From Mycetocola miduiensis (lineage in GTDB: Bacteria > Actinomycetota > Actinomycetes > Actinomycetales > Microbacteriaceae): a DNA stretch of 64,000 nt. Below are positions 41,882-51,216 of this stretch, one piece after another. Under the pieces are notes generated by a model, which did no database searches, was not told the DNA's origin, and worked only from the letters and a program-made list of their open reading frames with translations. The stretch spans positions 558,001-622,000 of the forward strand of contig NZ_FOVM01000001.1 of the NCBI RefSeq assembly GCF_900115155.1. Direction: 5' to 3'. A program made the position numbers and the translations under genes. Within the stretch, counting starts at the first letter, position 1. Every line of letters begins with the position of its first letter.

Positions 41882-42420
41882 GTGAACTCACCCTTCTGGT
41901 GCTCCGCATCGGATTCCTTCTTCTGTTGTGGCTTTTCGTCTTCGCCGTCGTCTACGCGCTCCGCTCGGATATCTTCGGCCCGGGCCCACGCAAGCCCCAG
42001 CCAGCGCAGGCCGGCCAGGCCCAGCAACGGGCGCCGCGCGCCGCGGCCGCACCTCCGGTTCTGCCGAACAACCCAGCGCCTCCTGTGGTTCCCCCCAGCA
42101 ACCGCAGGCATGAAAAGGCGACCATCCACAACGTCAGCCGGCTCGTGATCACCGCAGGCCCAAAAGAGGGACTTGAGGTGTCGCTCGGTCGCGACCCGCT
42201 GACGATCGGACGGGCGCCCGACTCCGGGCTCGTCATCCGCGACGACTACACCTCCACTCACCACGCCAAACTGTTGCTCTGGAACGAGGACTGGATGATC
42301 CAGGACCTCGACTCCACCAACGGCACGTTCCTCGGAGGAAAACGCATCAGTTCACCGACGCAGATCACTCTCGGTACTCCGATCAAGGTCGGCGCGACCA
42401 GTTTTGAACTGCGGCGGTAG
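41878..42420 (+). CDS. fhaB: FHA domain protein FhaB (FipA-like)
   Basis: The 180-residue protein has an N-terminal membrane helix (LVLRIGFLLLLWLFVFAVVY), an Ala/Pro-rich linker (about 45-80) and a C-terminal FHA domain (LTIGRAPDSGLVIRDDYTST, HHAKLLLW, DLDSTNGTFLGGKRI). In mycobacteria the counterpart FipA tunes FtsZ/FtsQ. GTG start overlapping fhaA. It precedes pstP by three bases. Confidence 0.95.
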   Translation: MSELTLLVLRIGFLLLLWLFVFAVVYALRSDIFGPGPRKPQPAQAGQAQQRAPRAAAAPPVLPNNPAPPVVPPSNRRHEKATIHNVSRLVITAGPKEGLEVSLGRDPLTIGRAPDSGLVIRDDYTSTHHAKLLLWNEDWMIQDLDSTNGTFLGGKRISSPTQITLGTPIKVGATSFELRR

Positions 42421-42423
42421 ACG

Positions 42424-43674
42424 GTGACCAAAGCAGGCGACTCTGCGGCGATCTCGCACGTCGGGAAGATCCGCTCGAACAATCAGGATTCCGGTTATGC
42501 CGGAACCCACTTGTTCGTCGTTGCCGACGGCATGGGCGGCCACGCGGGAGGCGACGTTGCCAGCGCCATCGCCCTTCAACGCATCATGCAGGCGGATGCC
42601 GAGTTCACCAGTGCTCAGGACGCCGAAGCAGCCCTGCAAACGGCGATCAGCTCCGCCAACGCCGAGCTCGCCGAAACGGTCTTCGAACACCCCGAACTCG
42701 GGGGAATGGGCACGACGGTGGATGCCATCGTCGCGGTCGGCGACGAGGTCGCCATCGCGCACATCGGCGACTCCCGCATCTACCTGCTCCGTGACGGCGA
42801 ACTGAGCCAGATCACCACCGACCACACCTTCGTCCAGCGCCTCGTTGACTCCGGCCGGATCACGGAGGAAGAAGCGATGGTGCATCCACGTCGCTCCGTG
42901 CTCATGCGTGTGCTCGGCGACGTCGACTCGAACCCCGAGATCGACACCATGGTCATGCGCACGCACCCAGGCGACCGCTGGCTGCTCTGCTCGGACGGCC
43001 TCTCCGGCGTCGTCGATAAAGACGCGATCCAGGTCACCCTTGCACAGGACCTCCCGGCACGACAGGTCGGCGAACAGCTCATCCGCAAGGCCCTCGACGG
43101 CGGAGCGCCCGACAACGTCACCGTCGTAATCTACGACGTCGGCGCCGAACGCTCCGCAACCGCCCAGACCCCGGTCACCGTCGGTTCGGCCTCTCGCCCC
43201 CTGGCATTCCAGAACGACCCGCCCAAGCGCACCGGCCTTCTGCCATCGCTCCGGCTTCACGGTCGCAGCACGCCTTCGGGCCCCAGCCACTTCGAACCGG
43301 CATCCGATGACTACCTCGACGAACTGATCGAAGAGGATGCCCGTCGCGCGAAACGCCGCCGGCTCACCTGGCTGGTGGGTTCGATCGTCCTGGTTCTCGC
43401 CATCGCGCTCGGCCTCCTGCTCGGCTATGCCTGGACGCAGACCCGATACTTCGTCGGCGCCGATGACAACACCGTCGTGATCTACCAGGGGATTCAGCAG
43501 GACATCGGGCCGTTCAGCTTGTCTTCAGAGCACAATGACACCGGAATCCCGATCTCCATGCTTTCCACTTATGACCGCCAACAGGTGGAGCGGACTATCA
43601 GCGCCTCCTCACTCGAAGAAGCACAGGAAATCGTCTCCCGGCTCCGCACCACCACGTCAAAGGACGATGGATGA
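42424..43674 (+). CDS. pstP: PP2C Ser/Thr phosphatase PstP
   Basis: The 416-residue protein has the PP2C metal-site motifs VVADGMGGHAGGDVAS, MGTTVDAIVAVGDEVAIAHI then GDSRIYLL, and a later LLCSDGLSGVVDKDAIQVTL with NVTVVIYDV. A membrane helix near 318-340 (LVGSIVLVLAIALGLLLGYA) leads to an extracytoplasmic tail of about 70 residues. It dephosphorylates PknA/PknB and their targets. GTG start; the stop overlaps rodA. Confidence 0.96.
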   Translation: MTKAGDSAAISHVGKIRSNNQDSGYAGTHLFVVADGMGGHAGGDVASAIALQRIMQADAEFTSAQDAEAALQTAISSANAELAETVFEHPELGGMGTTVDAIVAVGDEVAIAHIGDSRIYLLRDGELSQITTDHTFVQRLVDSGRITEEEAMVHPRRSVLMRVLGDVDSNPEIDTMVMRTHPGDRWLLCSDGLSGVVDKDAIQVTLAQDLPARQVGEQLIRKALDGGAPDNVTVVIYDVGAERSATAQTPVTVGSASRPLAFQNDPPKRTGLLPSLRLHGRSTPSGPSHFEPASDDYLDELIEEDARRAKRRRLTWLVGSIVLVLAIALGLLLGYAWTQTRYFVGADDNTVVIYQGIQQDIGPFSLSSEHNDTGIPISMLSTYDRQQVERTISASSLEEAQEIVSRLRTTTSKDDG

Positions 43675-45128
43675 TGACGGAGAACTCGAGAACCCGCGCT
43701 ACCGCCGCTGTCCGCGGCCGGATCGTTGAAGTCCCGGCAAGCCAGGAGGACTTCAAAGCCGACACAGCCGTGATCCGCACCATGCGCAAACTGCGGCTGC
43801 CACTCAAGCTCCGAAACCGCGAGCTCACGCTGCTGATGTTCGCATGCGCCATCAACTCCGTCGCCATCCTGCTCGTCCAGCTCGGTGCGCTCGGCACGGT
43901 CGACCTTGACCTGATCTACCTCGGTGCTGGTCTCTCCGCGCTCGTGTTCGGACTGCACATCTGCCTGCGCTACGTCGCGCCACAGGCCGATCCGCTGCTG
44001 CTTCCGATCGCCACTGTGCTCAACGGGCTCGGCGTCGCGATGATCTACCGCGTCGACCTGGCAACCGGCGCGAGCGGCTGGTCCGCGGCATCGACACGAC
44101 AGATCACCTGGAGCGCGATCGCCGTGCTCGCCGCCATCGCGATCATCGTCCTGATCAAGAACCACCGCGTGTTGTTCCGCTACACCTACCTGTTCGGGGC
44201 TTTCGCCTTCGTGTTGCTGCTTCTTCCCCTCGTGCCCGGCATCGGCCGCGAGGTCAGTGGCGCCCGCGTCTGGATCGGCATCGGCGACCTCGTCAGTTTC
44301 CAGCCCGGTGAGATCGCGAAGATCGCCCTGGCCATCTTCTTCGCCGGCTACCTCGTTCGCACGCGCGACAGCCTGTCGATGGTCGGCAAGAAATTTCTCG
44401 GGATGCAGTTCCCGCGGCTGCGCGACCTCGGGCCGATCATCGTCGTCTGGGCCCTCTCGATGGCCATCATCGTGTTCCAGCACGACATGGGAACCGCGCT
44501 GCTGTTCTTCGGCCTGTTCACCGTCATGCTCTACGTCTCGACTGGGCGGCTCAGCTGGATCCTCATCGGTTTCGCCCTGTTCGGAGTCGGGGCTTTCTTC
44601 GCCAGCCAGACCCTCACCTATGTGCACGGCCGGTTCCAGAACTGGCTGGATGCTTTCAGCACGCAGGTCTACGACGCACAGGGCGGCAGCTATCAGCTGG
44701 TCCAGGGAATCTTCGGCCTCGCCCACGGGGGGCTCATCGGTACCGGTCTCGGCCAGGGCCGCCCGCACCTGACCCCGCTGTCGCAGAGCGATTACATTAT
44801 GGCGAGCCTCGGCGAGGAACTAGGCCTTGCCGGTCTTTTCGCCATCCTCGGCCTCTACCTGCTGTTCGTGTCGCGGGGGATCCGCATCGGCTTCCGCGGG
44901 CAGGATGACTTCGGCAAGCTCCTGGCCGTCGGTCTCGCCTTCACCATCGCCCTCCAGGTCTTCATCATGGTCGGCGGCGTCACCCGCGTCATCCCACTGA
45001 CCGGGCTGACCACGCCATTCCTCGCTGCGGGTGGATCATCACTCGTCGCCAACTGGATCATCGTCGCCCTCCTTCTTCGCGTGAGCGACAGCATCCGCAC
45101 AGGACCGACACAGGAGGTCCCCTCATGA
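43671..45128 (+). CDS. rodA: SEDS family peptidoglycan polymerase RodA/FtsW-like
   Basis: The 485-residue protein has ten membrane helices. SEDS blocks include GREVSGARVWIGIGDLVSFQ then PGEIAKIALAIFFAGYL (with the catalytic-region Asp), VFQHDMGTALLFFGLFTVML and GLTTPFLAAGGSSLVANWII. It polymerises lipid II and works with the class B PBP encoded next (PbpA). The gene order rodA-pbpA-pknA-pknB is the one of M. tuberculosis. It overlaps pstP and pbpA. Confidence 0.95.
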   Translation: MMTENSRTRATAAVRGRIVEVPASQEDFKADTAVIRTMRKLRLPLKLRNRELTLLMFACAINSVAILLVQLGALGTVDLDLIYLGAGLSALVFGLHICLRYVAPQADPLLLPIATVLNGLGVAMIYRVDLATGASGWSAASTRQITWSAIAVLAAIAIIVLIKNHRVLFRYTYLFGAFAFVLLLLPLVPGIGREVSGARVWIGIGDLVSFQPGEIAKIALAIFFAGYLVRTRDSLSMVGKKFLGMQFPRLRDLGPIIVVWALSMAIIVFQHDMGTALLFFGLFTVMLYVSTGRLSWILIGFALFGVGAFFASQTLTYVHGRFQNWLDAFSTQVYDAQGGSYQLVQGIFGLAHGGLIGTGLGQGRPHLTPLSQSDYIMASLGEELGLAGLFAILGLYLLFVSRGIRIGFRGQDDFGKLLAVGLAFTIALQVFIMVGGVTRVIPLTGLTTPFLAAGGSSLVANWIIVALLLRVSDSIRTGPTQEVPS

Positions 45129-46579
45129 ATCGCGAACTGAAGCGCGTCAGTGCGCTCGTCCTCGTCATGTTCTTCGCCTTGTTCGGGTCGACCACGGTCA
45201 TTCAGGCGGTGCAGGCGGATGCTCTCCGTCTCGACCCCCGGAACACACGCGCCCTCTACGACAGCTACGACACCGAACGCGGGCCGATCCTCGCCGGCAG
45301 CACGGTCATCGCCCAGTCGGTGCCCACCGGAGACGAGTACGTGTTCCAGCGCGAATACCCGCAGGGCCAGTTGTACGCGCCGGTCACCGGTTACTTCAGC
45401 CCCACCCAGGGGTCCGCCGGTATCGAGCAGTACATGAACGACTACCTCTCTGGCACGTCGAACTCACAATTCCTTGACACTATCAACCGGATCGTCGCCG
45501 GCCAGGCCCCGAAGGGTGCCGCCGTCGAAGTGAGCATCGACCCGGCGGTGCAGCAGGCAGCATTCGACGCGCTCGGCGACCGACAGGGCGCTGTTGTCGC
45601 GATCGAGCCGTCCACGGGCCGGATCCTCGCGATGGTGTCGACGCCGACCTACGACCCGAACGTGCTCGCCTCCCATGACTCCCAGGCCGTCATCTCCGCC
45701 TTCGGTGCGCTTGAGGACGATCCGCTCAAACCCCTCAGCAACCGCGCGTCGAGCGGGAACATGAACCCGCCTGGCTCGTCGTTCAAGGTCGTGGTCGCCG
45801 CTGCAGCGGTCGCAAGCGGAAAATACACCGCCGACTCGACCTTCCCGAACCCGGTCAGCCTCCAGCTCCCCGGCAGTAGCGCGACGGTGTACAACTGGAA
45901 CCGTCTCAGCTGCGGCCCAGGCGAGACCGTGACCCTGGCCGAAGCGATCCGGCTGAGCTGCAACGTCCCCCTCGCCCAGCTGGGCATGGAACTGGGCGAC
46001 GACGCCATCCGGGAGACCGCTGAAAAGTTCGGATTCAACTCGAGGATGACGCTGCCGATGCCCGCTGGCATCAGCGTCTACCCGAAAAATCTCGATGACG
46101 CCCAGACCGGGCTGACCGCCTTTGGCCAGTATGAAGTCCGGGCCACGCCGCTTCAGATGGCACTCGTCTCGGCTGGAATCGCCAACGAGGGGACCGTCAT
46201 GCAGCCGACCCTCGTCGACCGGGTGACGGGCAGGAACCTCGAGGTTCTCAAGAGCTTTGAACCACAGGTGATGAACGACGCCGTGACCAGCGAAACGGCG
46301 GCATCTGTCACCGACATGATGCTCGACAGTGTGGCTAGCGGTCAATCGAACGGTGCAAGAATAGAGGGGGTCGACGTGGCAGGGAAGACTGGCACAGCGC
46401 AGAACGGTGAAGACGAACCATATTCACTGTGGTTTACCGGATTCGCCCCAGCCAAAAACCCAGAGGTCGCGGTCGCGGTTGTCGTCGAGAACGACGGAAA
46501 TCTGGGTCGTCACAGCTCGGGAAATATCGTCGCCGCGCCAATTGCCAAGAAAGTCCTAGAGGCGGTGCTGAACAGATGA
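45125..46579 (+). CDS. pbpA: class B penicillin-binding protein PbpA
   Basis: The 484-residue transpeptidase has a short N-terminal signal anchor (LVLVMFFALFGSTTVIQAVQ), a dimerisation domain and the active-site motifs SSFK (SSFKVVVAAAAV, about residue 218), SCN (LSCNVPLAQLG) and KTG (VAGKTGTAQNGE). It crosslinks glycan strands made by RodA. Its start overlaps rodA by ATGA and its end overlaps pknA, so the unit is coupled. Confidence 0.96.
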   Translation: MNRELKRVSALVLVMFFALFGSTTVIQAVQADALRLDPRNTRALYDSYDTERGPILAGSTVIAQSVPTGDEYVFQREYPQGQLYAPVTGYFSPTQGSAGIEQYMNDYLSGTSNSQFLDTINRIVAGQAPKGAAVEVSIDPAVQQAAFDALGDRQGAVVAIEPSTGRILAMVSTPTYDPNVLASHDSQAVISAFGALEDDPLKPLSNRASSGNMNPPGSSFKVVVAAAAVASGKYTADSTFPNPVSLQLPGSSATVYNWNRLSCGPGETVTLAEAIRLSCNVPLAQLGMELGDDAIRETAEKFGFNSRMTLPMPAGISVYPKNLDDAQTGLTAFGQYEVRATPLQMALVSAGIANEGTVMQPTLVDRVTGRNLEVLKSFEPQVMNDAVTSETAASVTDMMLDSVASGQSNGARIEGVDVAGKTGTAQNGEDEPYSLWFTGFAPAKNPEVAVAVVVENDGNLGRHSSGNIVAAPIAKKVLEAVLNR

Positions 46580-48297
46580 GACCCACAGCAGGGGTCACCT
46601 TCGGGGGACGCTACGAACTGGAGTCCAGGATCGCCATCGGCGGCATGGGCGAAGTGTGGAAGGCCACCGACCTCGTCATCGGTCGAACCGTTGCCATCAA
46701 GATCCTCAAAGACGAGTACCTTGGCGATCCGAACTTCCTCGAGCGGTTCCGCTCCGAAGCCCGGCACGCTGCGCTCGTGAACCACGAGGGCATCGCCAAC
46801 GTCTTCGACTACGGGGAGGAGGACGGCAGCGCCTTCCTGGTGATGGAACTCGTCCCAGGCGAAGCACTCTCCACCATGCTCGAGCGGGAGCACGTGCTGT
46901 CGACCGACAAGGTCCTCGACATCACCGCCCAGACCGCACTCGCCCTCCAGGCCGCTCACGCAGCCGGTCTCGTGCACCGCGACATCAAACCGGGCAACCT
47001 GCTGATCACGCCCGACGGCCGCGTCAAGATCACAGACTTCGGTATCGCGCGCATCGCCGACCAGGTGCCGTTGACCGCCACCGGCCAGGTCATGGGCACT
47101 GTCCAATACCTCTCACCGGAGCAGGCATCCGGTCACCCGGCGTCGCCGTCGACGGACATATACTCACTGGGCATCGTCGCGTACGAGTGCCTTGCCGGCA
47201 AACGTCCTTTTACGGGCGAGTCGCAGGTCGCGATCGCGATGGCGCAGATCAACGAGGCGCCGCCGCCACTGCCGGTAACGGTCCCTGAACCGGTGCGCAA
47301 CCTCGTGCTCTCGATGATCGCCAAGAACCCGGCCGACCGTCCGGCGTCTGCCGCCCATGTCGCACGTGCAGCACAGGCACTTCGCCGCGGAGACACTGCC
47401 GCGGCGGCCGCTGCCGTGCCGGCGATCGCCGCAGGGGCTGCACTCACCGGCGCGACGACGGTGATGGGAACAGGAGGGGATGCGACGACGCAGCTCCTCG
47501 GGACCGCGGCCGTTCCGACGACCACCGCAGAAGTGCCGACCACCGAAGAAACCAAGAAGAAGAAGCGCAGCGCGTGGACCTGGCCACTGATCGCGCTCAT
47601 CGCAATCCTCGCCATCGTCCTGACCGGAACCGTCATCGCCCTGGTCAACCAGGAAGAGGACGCGAACCCTTCGGCGACATCGAGTACGCCGACGCCGGTC
47701 GAAACGACGCCGGAGGCGACACCATCGGCAGAACCCACACCGACGCCGACCAACGAATTCATCACGGTAAGCGCATCGGACTTCATCGGCGACACCTACG
47801 ACGAGGCGGCGGCGAAGCTGAGAACCCTCGGCCTCGCGTCTGAGCGGTCGACCGGGAACGCAGCGACTTCTGAGGACCAGGTCGGCATCGTGTACGCCAT
47901 CAACCCTGAAGGCAACCTCCAGAAGGGCCAGATCGTCACCGTCACGGTGTACGGGCCGATGGCAGAGATCCCCACTCCGACGGCTCCTCCCACCCTGTCC
48001 GGTGAAGGCTGTGACGCGGCGGGCCAGTGCGTCAACGTCGCGGCCGGCTCAACGGTCACCGTGAACTGGCCTGCGTACTCGCAGTGCCCGGCCGGGATGC
48101 AGATGCTCGGTTACCGGATCACGGCAACCGGCGGAACACCGACCACCGAGGGCGGCAACGTCAACACCAACCGGGGCGAGGTCGTCGTCGGAGACACCGC
48201 CGGCACCCTGAGCGTCACCTACAGCGCCTACTGCGGATCTTCGGCTTCGGGCGAATCCCCGGCAGCCACCGCCCAGATCCGGACCGTCGAAGAATGA
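46576..48297 (+). CDS. pknA: Ser/Thr protein kinase PknA with a C-terminal PASTA-like domain
   Basis: The 573-residue kinase has the Gly loop (IAIGGMGEVWKATDLVIGRT), catalytic Lys (VAIKIL), HRDIKPGN, DFGIA and the APE equivalent. An Ala/Thr-rich juxtamembrane segment precedes a membrane helix (WPLIALIAILAIVLTGTVIA). A Pro/Thr-rich external linker leads to one PASTA-like repeat (SDFIGDTYDEAAAKLRTLGL then ASERSTGNAATSEDQVGIVY) and a Cys-containing C-terminal domain. In M. tuberculosis PknA has no PASTA domain, so the external region here is an extension. The ATG at 46576 overlaps the pbpA stop. Confidence 0.94.
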   Translation: MRPTAGVTFGGRYELESRIAIGGMGEVWKATDLVIGRTVAIKILKDEYLGDPNFLERFRSEARHAALVNHEGIANVFDYGEEDGSAFLVMELVPGEALSTMLEREHVLSTDKVLDITAQTALALQAAHAAGLVHRDIKPGNLLITPDGRVKITDFGIARIADQVPLTATGQVMGTVQYLSPEQASGHPASPSTDIYSLGIVAYECLAGKRPFTGESQVAIAMAQINEAPPPLPVTVPEPVRNLVLSMIAKNPADRPASAAHVARAAQALRRGDTAAAAAAVPAIAAGAALTGATTVMGTGGDATTQLLGTAAVPTTTAEVPTTEETKKKKRSAWTWPLIALIAILAIVLTGTVIALVNQEEDANPSATSSTPTPVETTPEATPSAEPTPTPTNEFITVSASDFIGDTYDEAAAKLRTLGLASERSTGNAATSEDQVGIVYAINPEGNLQKGQIVTVTVYGPMAEIPTPTAPPTLSGEGCDAAGQCVNVAAGSTVTVNWPAYSQCPAGMQMLGYRITATGGTPTTEGGNVNTNRGEVVVGDTAGTLSVTYSAYCGSSASGESPAATAQIRTVEE

Positions 48298-48358
48298 GCA
48301 TTCGTCAACGACTAAGATATTCCTGACCCGTTTGTGGTCGAAATTAAGGAGTTAATGA

Positions 48359-50050
48359 GTGGCTGACGAACAACGCCTGCTCGCGGGGCGGTATCTCGTC
48401 GGTGACCTGATCGGGCGCGGTGGCATGGCCAACGTATTCCGCGGCACGGATACCAAACTCGGCCGCACCGTCGCCATCAAGATCCTCAAACCAGACCTGG
48501 CGAACGATCCGGCCTTCCGGACTCGCTTCCGCCAGGAAGCACAGGCGGCGTCACGGATGGCGCACCCCACCATCGTGCGCGTCTTCGACGCCGGCGAAGA
48601 AACCGTGAAGCAGGGCGATCGTGTTTCACGTGAACCCTTCATCGTCATGGAATACGTCCACGGGCGCACCCTCAAGACGGTGATCGCGGAGGGCCCTATG
48701 GAGTCGGCGCGCGCTGTCGCGATTGCCGAAGGCATCCTCACCGCCCTCGAGTATTCGCATCGGGCCGGCGTCGTCCACCGCGACATCAAGCCCGGCAACG
48801 TGATGATCACGCCGGACGAGCAAGTCAAGGTGATGGACTTCGGCATTGCCAGGGCTGTCTCCGACTCGTCGTCAACCGTCGCCCAGACCACGGCGATACT
48901 GGGCACGGCCTCGTACTTCTCGCCGGAGCAGGCGAAGGGTGAGGTCGTTGACGCCAGAACCGACCTCTACTCGACCGCCGTCGTGCTGTTCGAGATGCTG
49001 ACCGGACGCGCACCGTTCCGCGGCGACACCGCCGTGGCCGTTGCGTACCAGCACGTCAGCGAAACCGCCGTCCGGCCCTCATCGGTCAACCGAAAAGTCT
49101 CCCCGGCGCTCGACCACGTCGTGATGCGGGGGCTTGCGAAGGACCGATTCGAGCGCTACCAGACCGCCGCGGACTTCCGAGATGATCTCGCCGTTGCCGC
49201 GGCGGGCAAGATTCCGGCTCACCACAACGATGACGCCGGCACCGCGCTCTTCGGCCCCTCTCCCACTGCGGCGTCGCGGACTGAGCAGGCGCTCCGCCAG
49301 CTGACCAGTGACGACACCGTCACCCGGACCCAGCGTCGGCCACCGGTGGTGTGGATCTGGGCGGGCATCGCATCAATTGCCGTCGTGCTGGTCGCCGTCA
49401 TGATCTGGGTCATGTCACTGAGCCAGGCACCCGTCCTGCAGACCGAGTCCCGGCCGATTCCCGACCTCGTCGGCGTGAGCGAGGAGAGCGCGATCAACAC
49501 GTTGACCGACCTCGACCTCGTGGCCAGCGTGGTGACGGAAGAGAGCGCGACGGTCGACGAAGGACTGGTCATCCGCACCGACCCCAACAAAGACAGCCGG
49601 GTGCTACCAAAGGATGTCGTCCGGCTCTACGTCTCCCTGGGCGCCGCGAGGGTCACCGTCCCCGATGTCACCAACAAGACCACGGAACAGGCGCAAGCCG
49701 ACCTGGCCGCCGTTGGACTGGCATCCGGTTCGATCTCGAAGCAAAACTCTCCCGATCGCGCCGCGGGCTCGGTGATCAGCACCAATCCCGCTGCCGCAAC
49801 GGAGGTCGCAGAGGGCTCGACGATAAACCTCGTCGTCTCCAGCGGCCTGGTCACCATTAAGGACGTGCGCGCCCAGAGCCTCGAGGTCGCCACCGACCTG
49901 ATGCAGGACCCGGCGATCGGCCTGACCGTTCTGCCAGTTCCTGACCCGGCGTGCGCGGCCCTTCCCGGTAACCCGGTCACGGCCCAGTCGCTTGCCCCTG
50001 GTGATGTGCCGCAGCGTTCCATGATCGAACTGACCTATTGCTCGGGCTAG
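48359..50050 (+). CDS. pknB: Ser/Thr protein kinase PknB with PASTA domains
   Basis: The 563-residue kinase has HRDIKPGNVMITPDEQVKVM then DFGIARAV, a membrane helix near 330 (VVWIWAGIASIAVVLVAVMI), and external PASTA repeats: RPIPDLVGVSEESAINTLTD, VTVPDVTNKTTEQAQADLAA and a third divergent one ending with two Cys. PASTA domains sense muropeptides and lipid II; PknB controls wall synthesis and division. The GTG start is preceded by AAGGAG. It follows pknA by 61 bases; a short AT-richer stretch there could hold an internal promoter. Confidence 0.95.
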   Translation: MADEQRLLAGRYLVGDLIGRGGMANVFRGTDTKLGRTVAIKILKPDLANDPAFRTRFRQEAQAASRMAHPTIVRVFDAGEETVKQGDRVSREPFIVMEYVHGRTLKTVIAEGPMESARAVAIAEGILTALEYSHRAGVVHRDIKPGNVMITPDEQVKVMDFGIARAVSDSSSTVAQTTAILGTASYFSPEQAKGEVVDARTDLYSTAVVLFEMLTGRAPFRGDTAVAVAYQHVSETAVRPSSVNRKVSPALDHVVMRGLAKDRFERYQTAADFRDDLAVAAAGKIPAHHNDDAGTALFGPSPTAASRTEQALRQLTSDDTVTRTQRRPPVVWIWAGIASIAVVLVAVMIWVMSLSQAPVLQTESRPIPDLVGVSEESAINTLTDLDLVASVVTEESATVDEGLVIRTDPNKDSRVLPKDVVRLYVSLGAARVTVPDVTNKTTEQAQADLAAVGLASGSISKQNSPDRAAGSVISTNPAAATEVAEGSTINLVVSSGLVTIKDVRAQSLEVATDLMQDPAIGLTVLPVPDPACAALPGNPVTAQSLAPGDVPQRSMIELTYCSG

Positions 50051-50063
50051 TTCACCAGAGCAC

Positions 50064-50107
50064 GAGGAACGGCGGCCGCGACATCTGTCCCGACCGCCGT
50101 TCCTTTG
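50064..50107 (+). terminator. terminator of the fhaA-pknB operon
   Basis: AGGAACGGCGG (50065-50075) and CCGCCGTTCCT (50094-50104) form an 11-bp stem with an 18-nt loop, followed by TTT. It lies 14 bases after the pknB stop and faces the convergent DUF3618 gene. Confidence 0.8.
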
Positions 50108-50134
50108 TCGTCAGCTTCTAAATCGGCCGTCGAA

Positions 50135-50806
50135 CTAGCGCAACGGCTCGTCGGTGCGAGTCCCGTCGTAGACGGGCTCGTCGTCCAGAAGGGGCGATGC
50201 GCCACTGTCCGGGGAGACATACCCCGTGGTGAACGTGGTTTCGGATGAGTCGCCAGCGTTGCCCTTGACGTTGTTCGCTTGGCTGGTTGCGTCGTCTTTG
50301 ACGTTGGAGATGGCATCAGCGGCGGCGCCCTTGACGGACTCAGCGGCATCCTTCGCCGGCTCCTTCAGGTCCTCAGCGACGCCCTTCGCGGTCTCCTTGA
50401 GGTCATCGACGAGCGGGGCGGCCTTCTCCTTCGCGGTCTGCGCGAGTTCCTTCTCCTTCTCGGATGCCGGAATGAGGGATGCGGCGAGCAGACCGGCTCC
50501 GAACGCGATCAGGCCGACGGCAATCGGGTTGCCCTTCGCCTTGTCGACGGCCCGGTGCGAGACGTCTCCGACACTGGATGCTTTGTCGCCGACGTTCGAT
50601 GCGGCGTCGCTGACGTGGGACTTGGCGTCCTCCGCCGCACCCATGACACTGTCCTTGACCTTCCTGGCCATACCTTTCACCTTCTCCGTCTGCCGCTGAG
50701 CGATGCTCGAGGGGCTCACCTTGTCGGCCAGGGCGTCCACGTCGTAGCTGAGGTTGCTCCTGGTCTCTTCGATTTCCTGTCGGATTGCTTCAGGATCGTT
50801 TGTCAT
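50135..50806 (-). CDS. DUF3618 family membrane protein
   Basis: The 223-residue protein starts with the DUF3618 motif (PEAIRQEIEETRSNLSYDVD ALADKV), followed by an Ala/Lys/Asp-rich helical region, a single hydrophobic segment (NPIAVGLIAFGAGLLAASLI) and a long Lys/Glu/Asp-rich tail. Such proteins occur in threes with a phage-holin-like protein and a related apolipoprotein-like helix protein in Actinobacteria; a membrane-associated helical role is inferred. It starts two bases from the end of the holin-like gene. Confidence 0.85.
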   Translation of the reverse strand: MTNDPEAIRQEIEETRSNLSYDVDALADKVSPSSIAQRQTEKVKGMARKVKDSVMGAAEDAKSHVSDAASNVGDKASSVGDVSHRAVDKAKGNPIAVGLIAFGAGLLAASLIPASEKEKELAQTAKEKAAPLVDDLKETAKGVAEDLKEPAKDAAESVKGAAADAISNVKDDATSQANNVKGNAGDSSETTFTTGYVSPDSGASPLLDDEPVYDGTRTDEPLR

Positions 50807-50808
50807 CT

Positions 50809-51216
50809 TTAGTCCTCACTCGTTTTGAATGCCTCGGGAACTTCTTTCAGCGTCTCCACCGTCTTGGGGACACCCTGGATCTCTTCGATTTCCTTCTTGC
50901 CGCGCATGGCGAGAATCGCGGCAACGATGCCCCAGATGACGGCGACAATGATGGCGGACCAGACCAGGCCGGTCAGGAACCCAAGACCCCACCACAACGC
51001 GACCGAAACGAAGACGAGCGCCAGCAATCCGGCGACGCCAGCGCCGCCGAACATGCCGGCGCCCTTACCCGCTTTCTTCGCCGACGCGGAGATCTCGGCC
51101 TTGGCCAGTTCGACCTCCTGGCGGAAGAGCGTGGATATGTCCTTCGTAACCTCGCCGAGAAGCTGGCCGAGAGACTCGCGCCGGTCGTCAGGTTCGGGTA
51201 CGTAAGGCTGACTCAT
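50809..51216 (-). CDS. phage holin family (holin superfamily 6-like) membrane protein
   Basis: The 135-residue protein begins with RRESLGQLLGEVTKDISTLF then RQEVELAKAEISASAKKAGK, and has two membrane helices (GMFGGAGVAGLLALVFVSVA and a second). This is the pattern of the actinobacterial holin-like family (PF07332 type) found beside DUF3618 genes. It is not a prophage marker here, as the neighbours are chromosomal. It overlaps the upstream gene by four bases. Confidence 0.82.
   Translation of the reverse strand: MSQPYVPEPDDRRESLGQLLGEVTKDISTLFRQEVELAKAEISASAKKAGKGAGMFGGAGVAGLLALVFVSVALWWGLGFLTGLVWSAIIVAVIWGIVAAILAMRGKKEIEEIQGVPKTVETLKEVPEAFKTSED

Noticed and set aside
48298-48358. Internal promoter between pknA and pknB
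   Set aside because: The gap is somewhat AT-rich, but no box pair with good spacing stands out.
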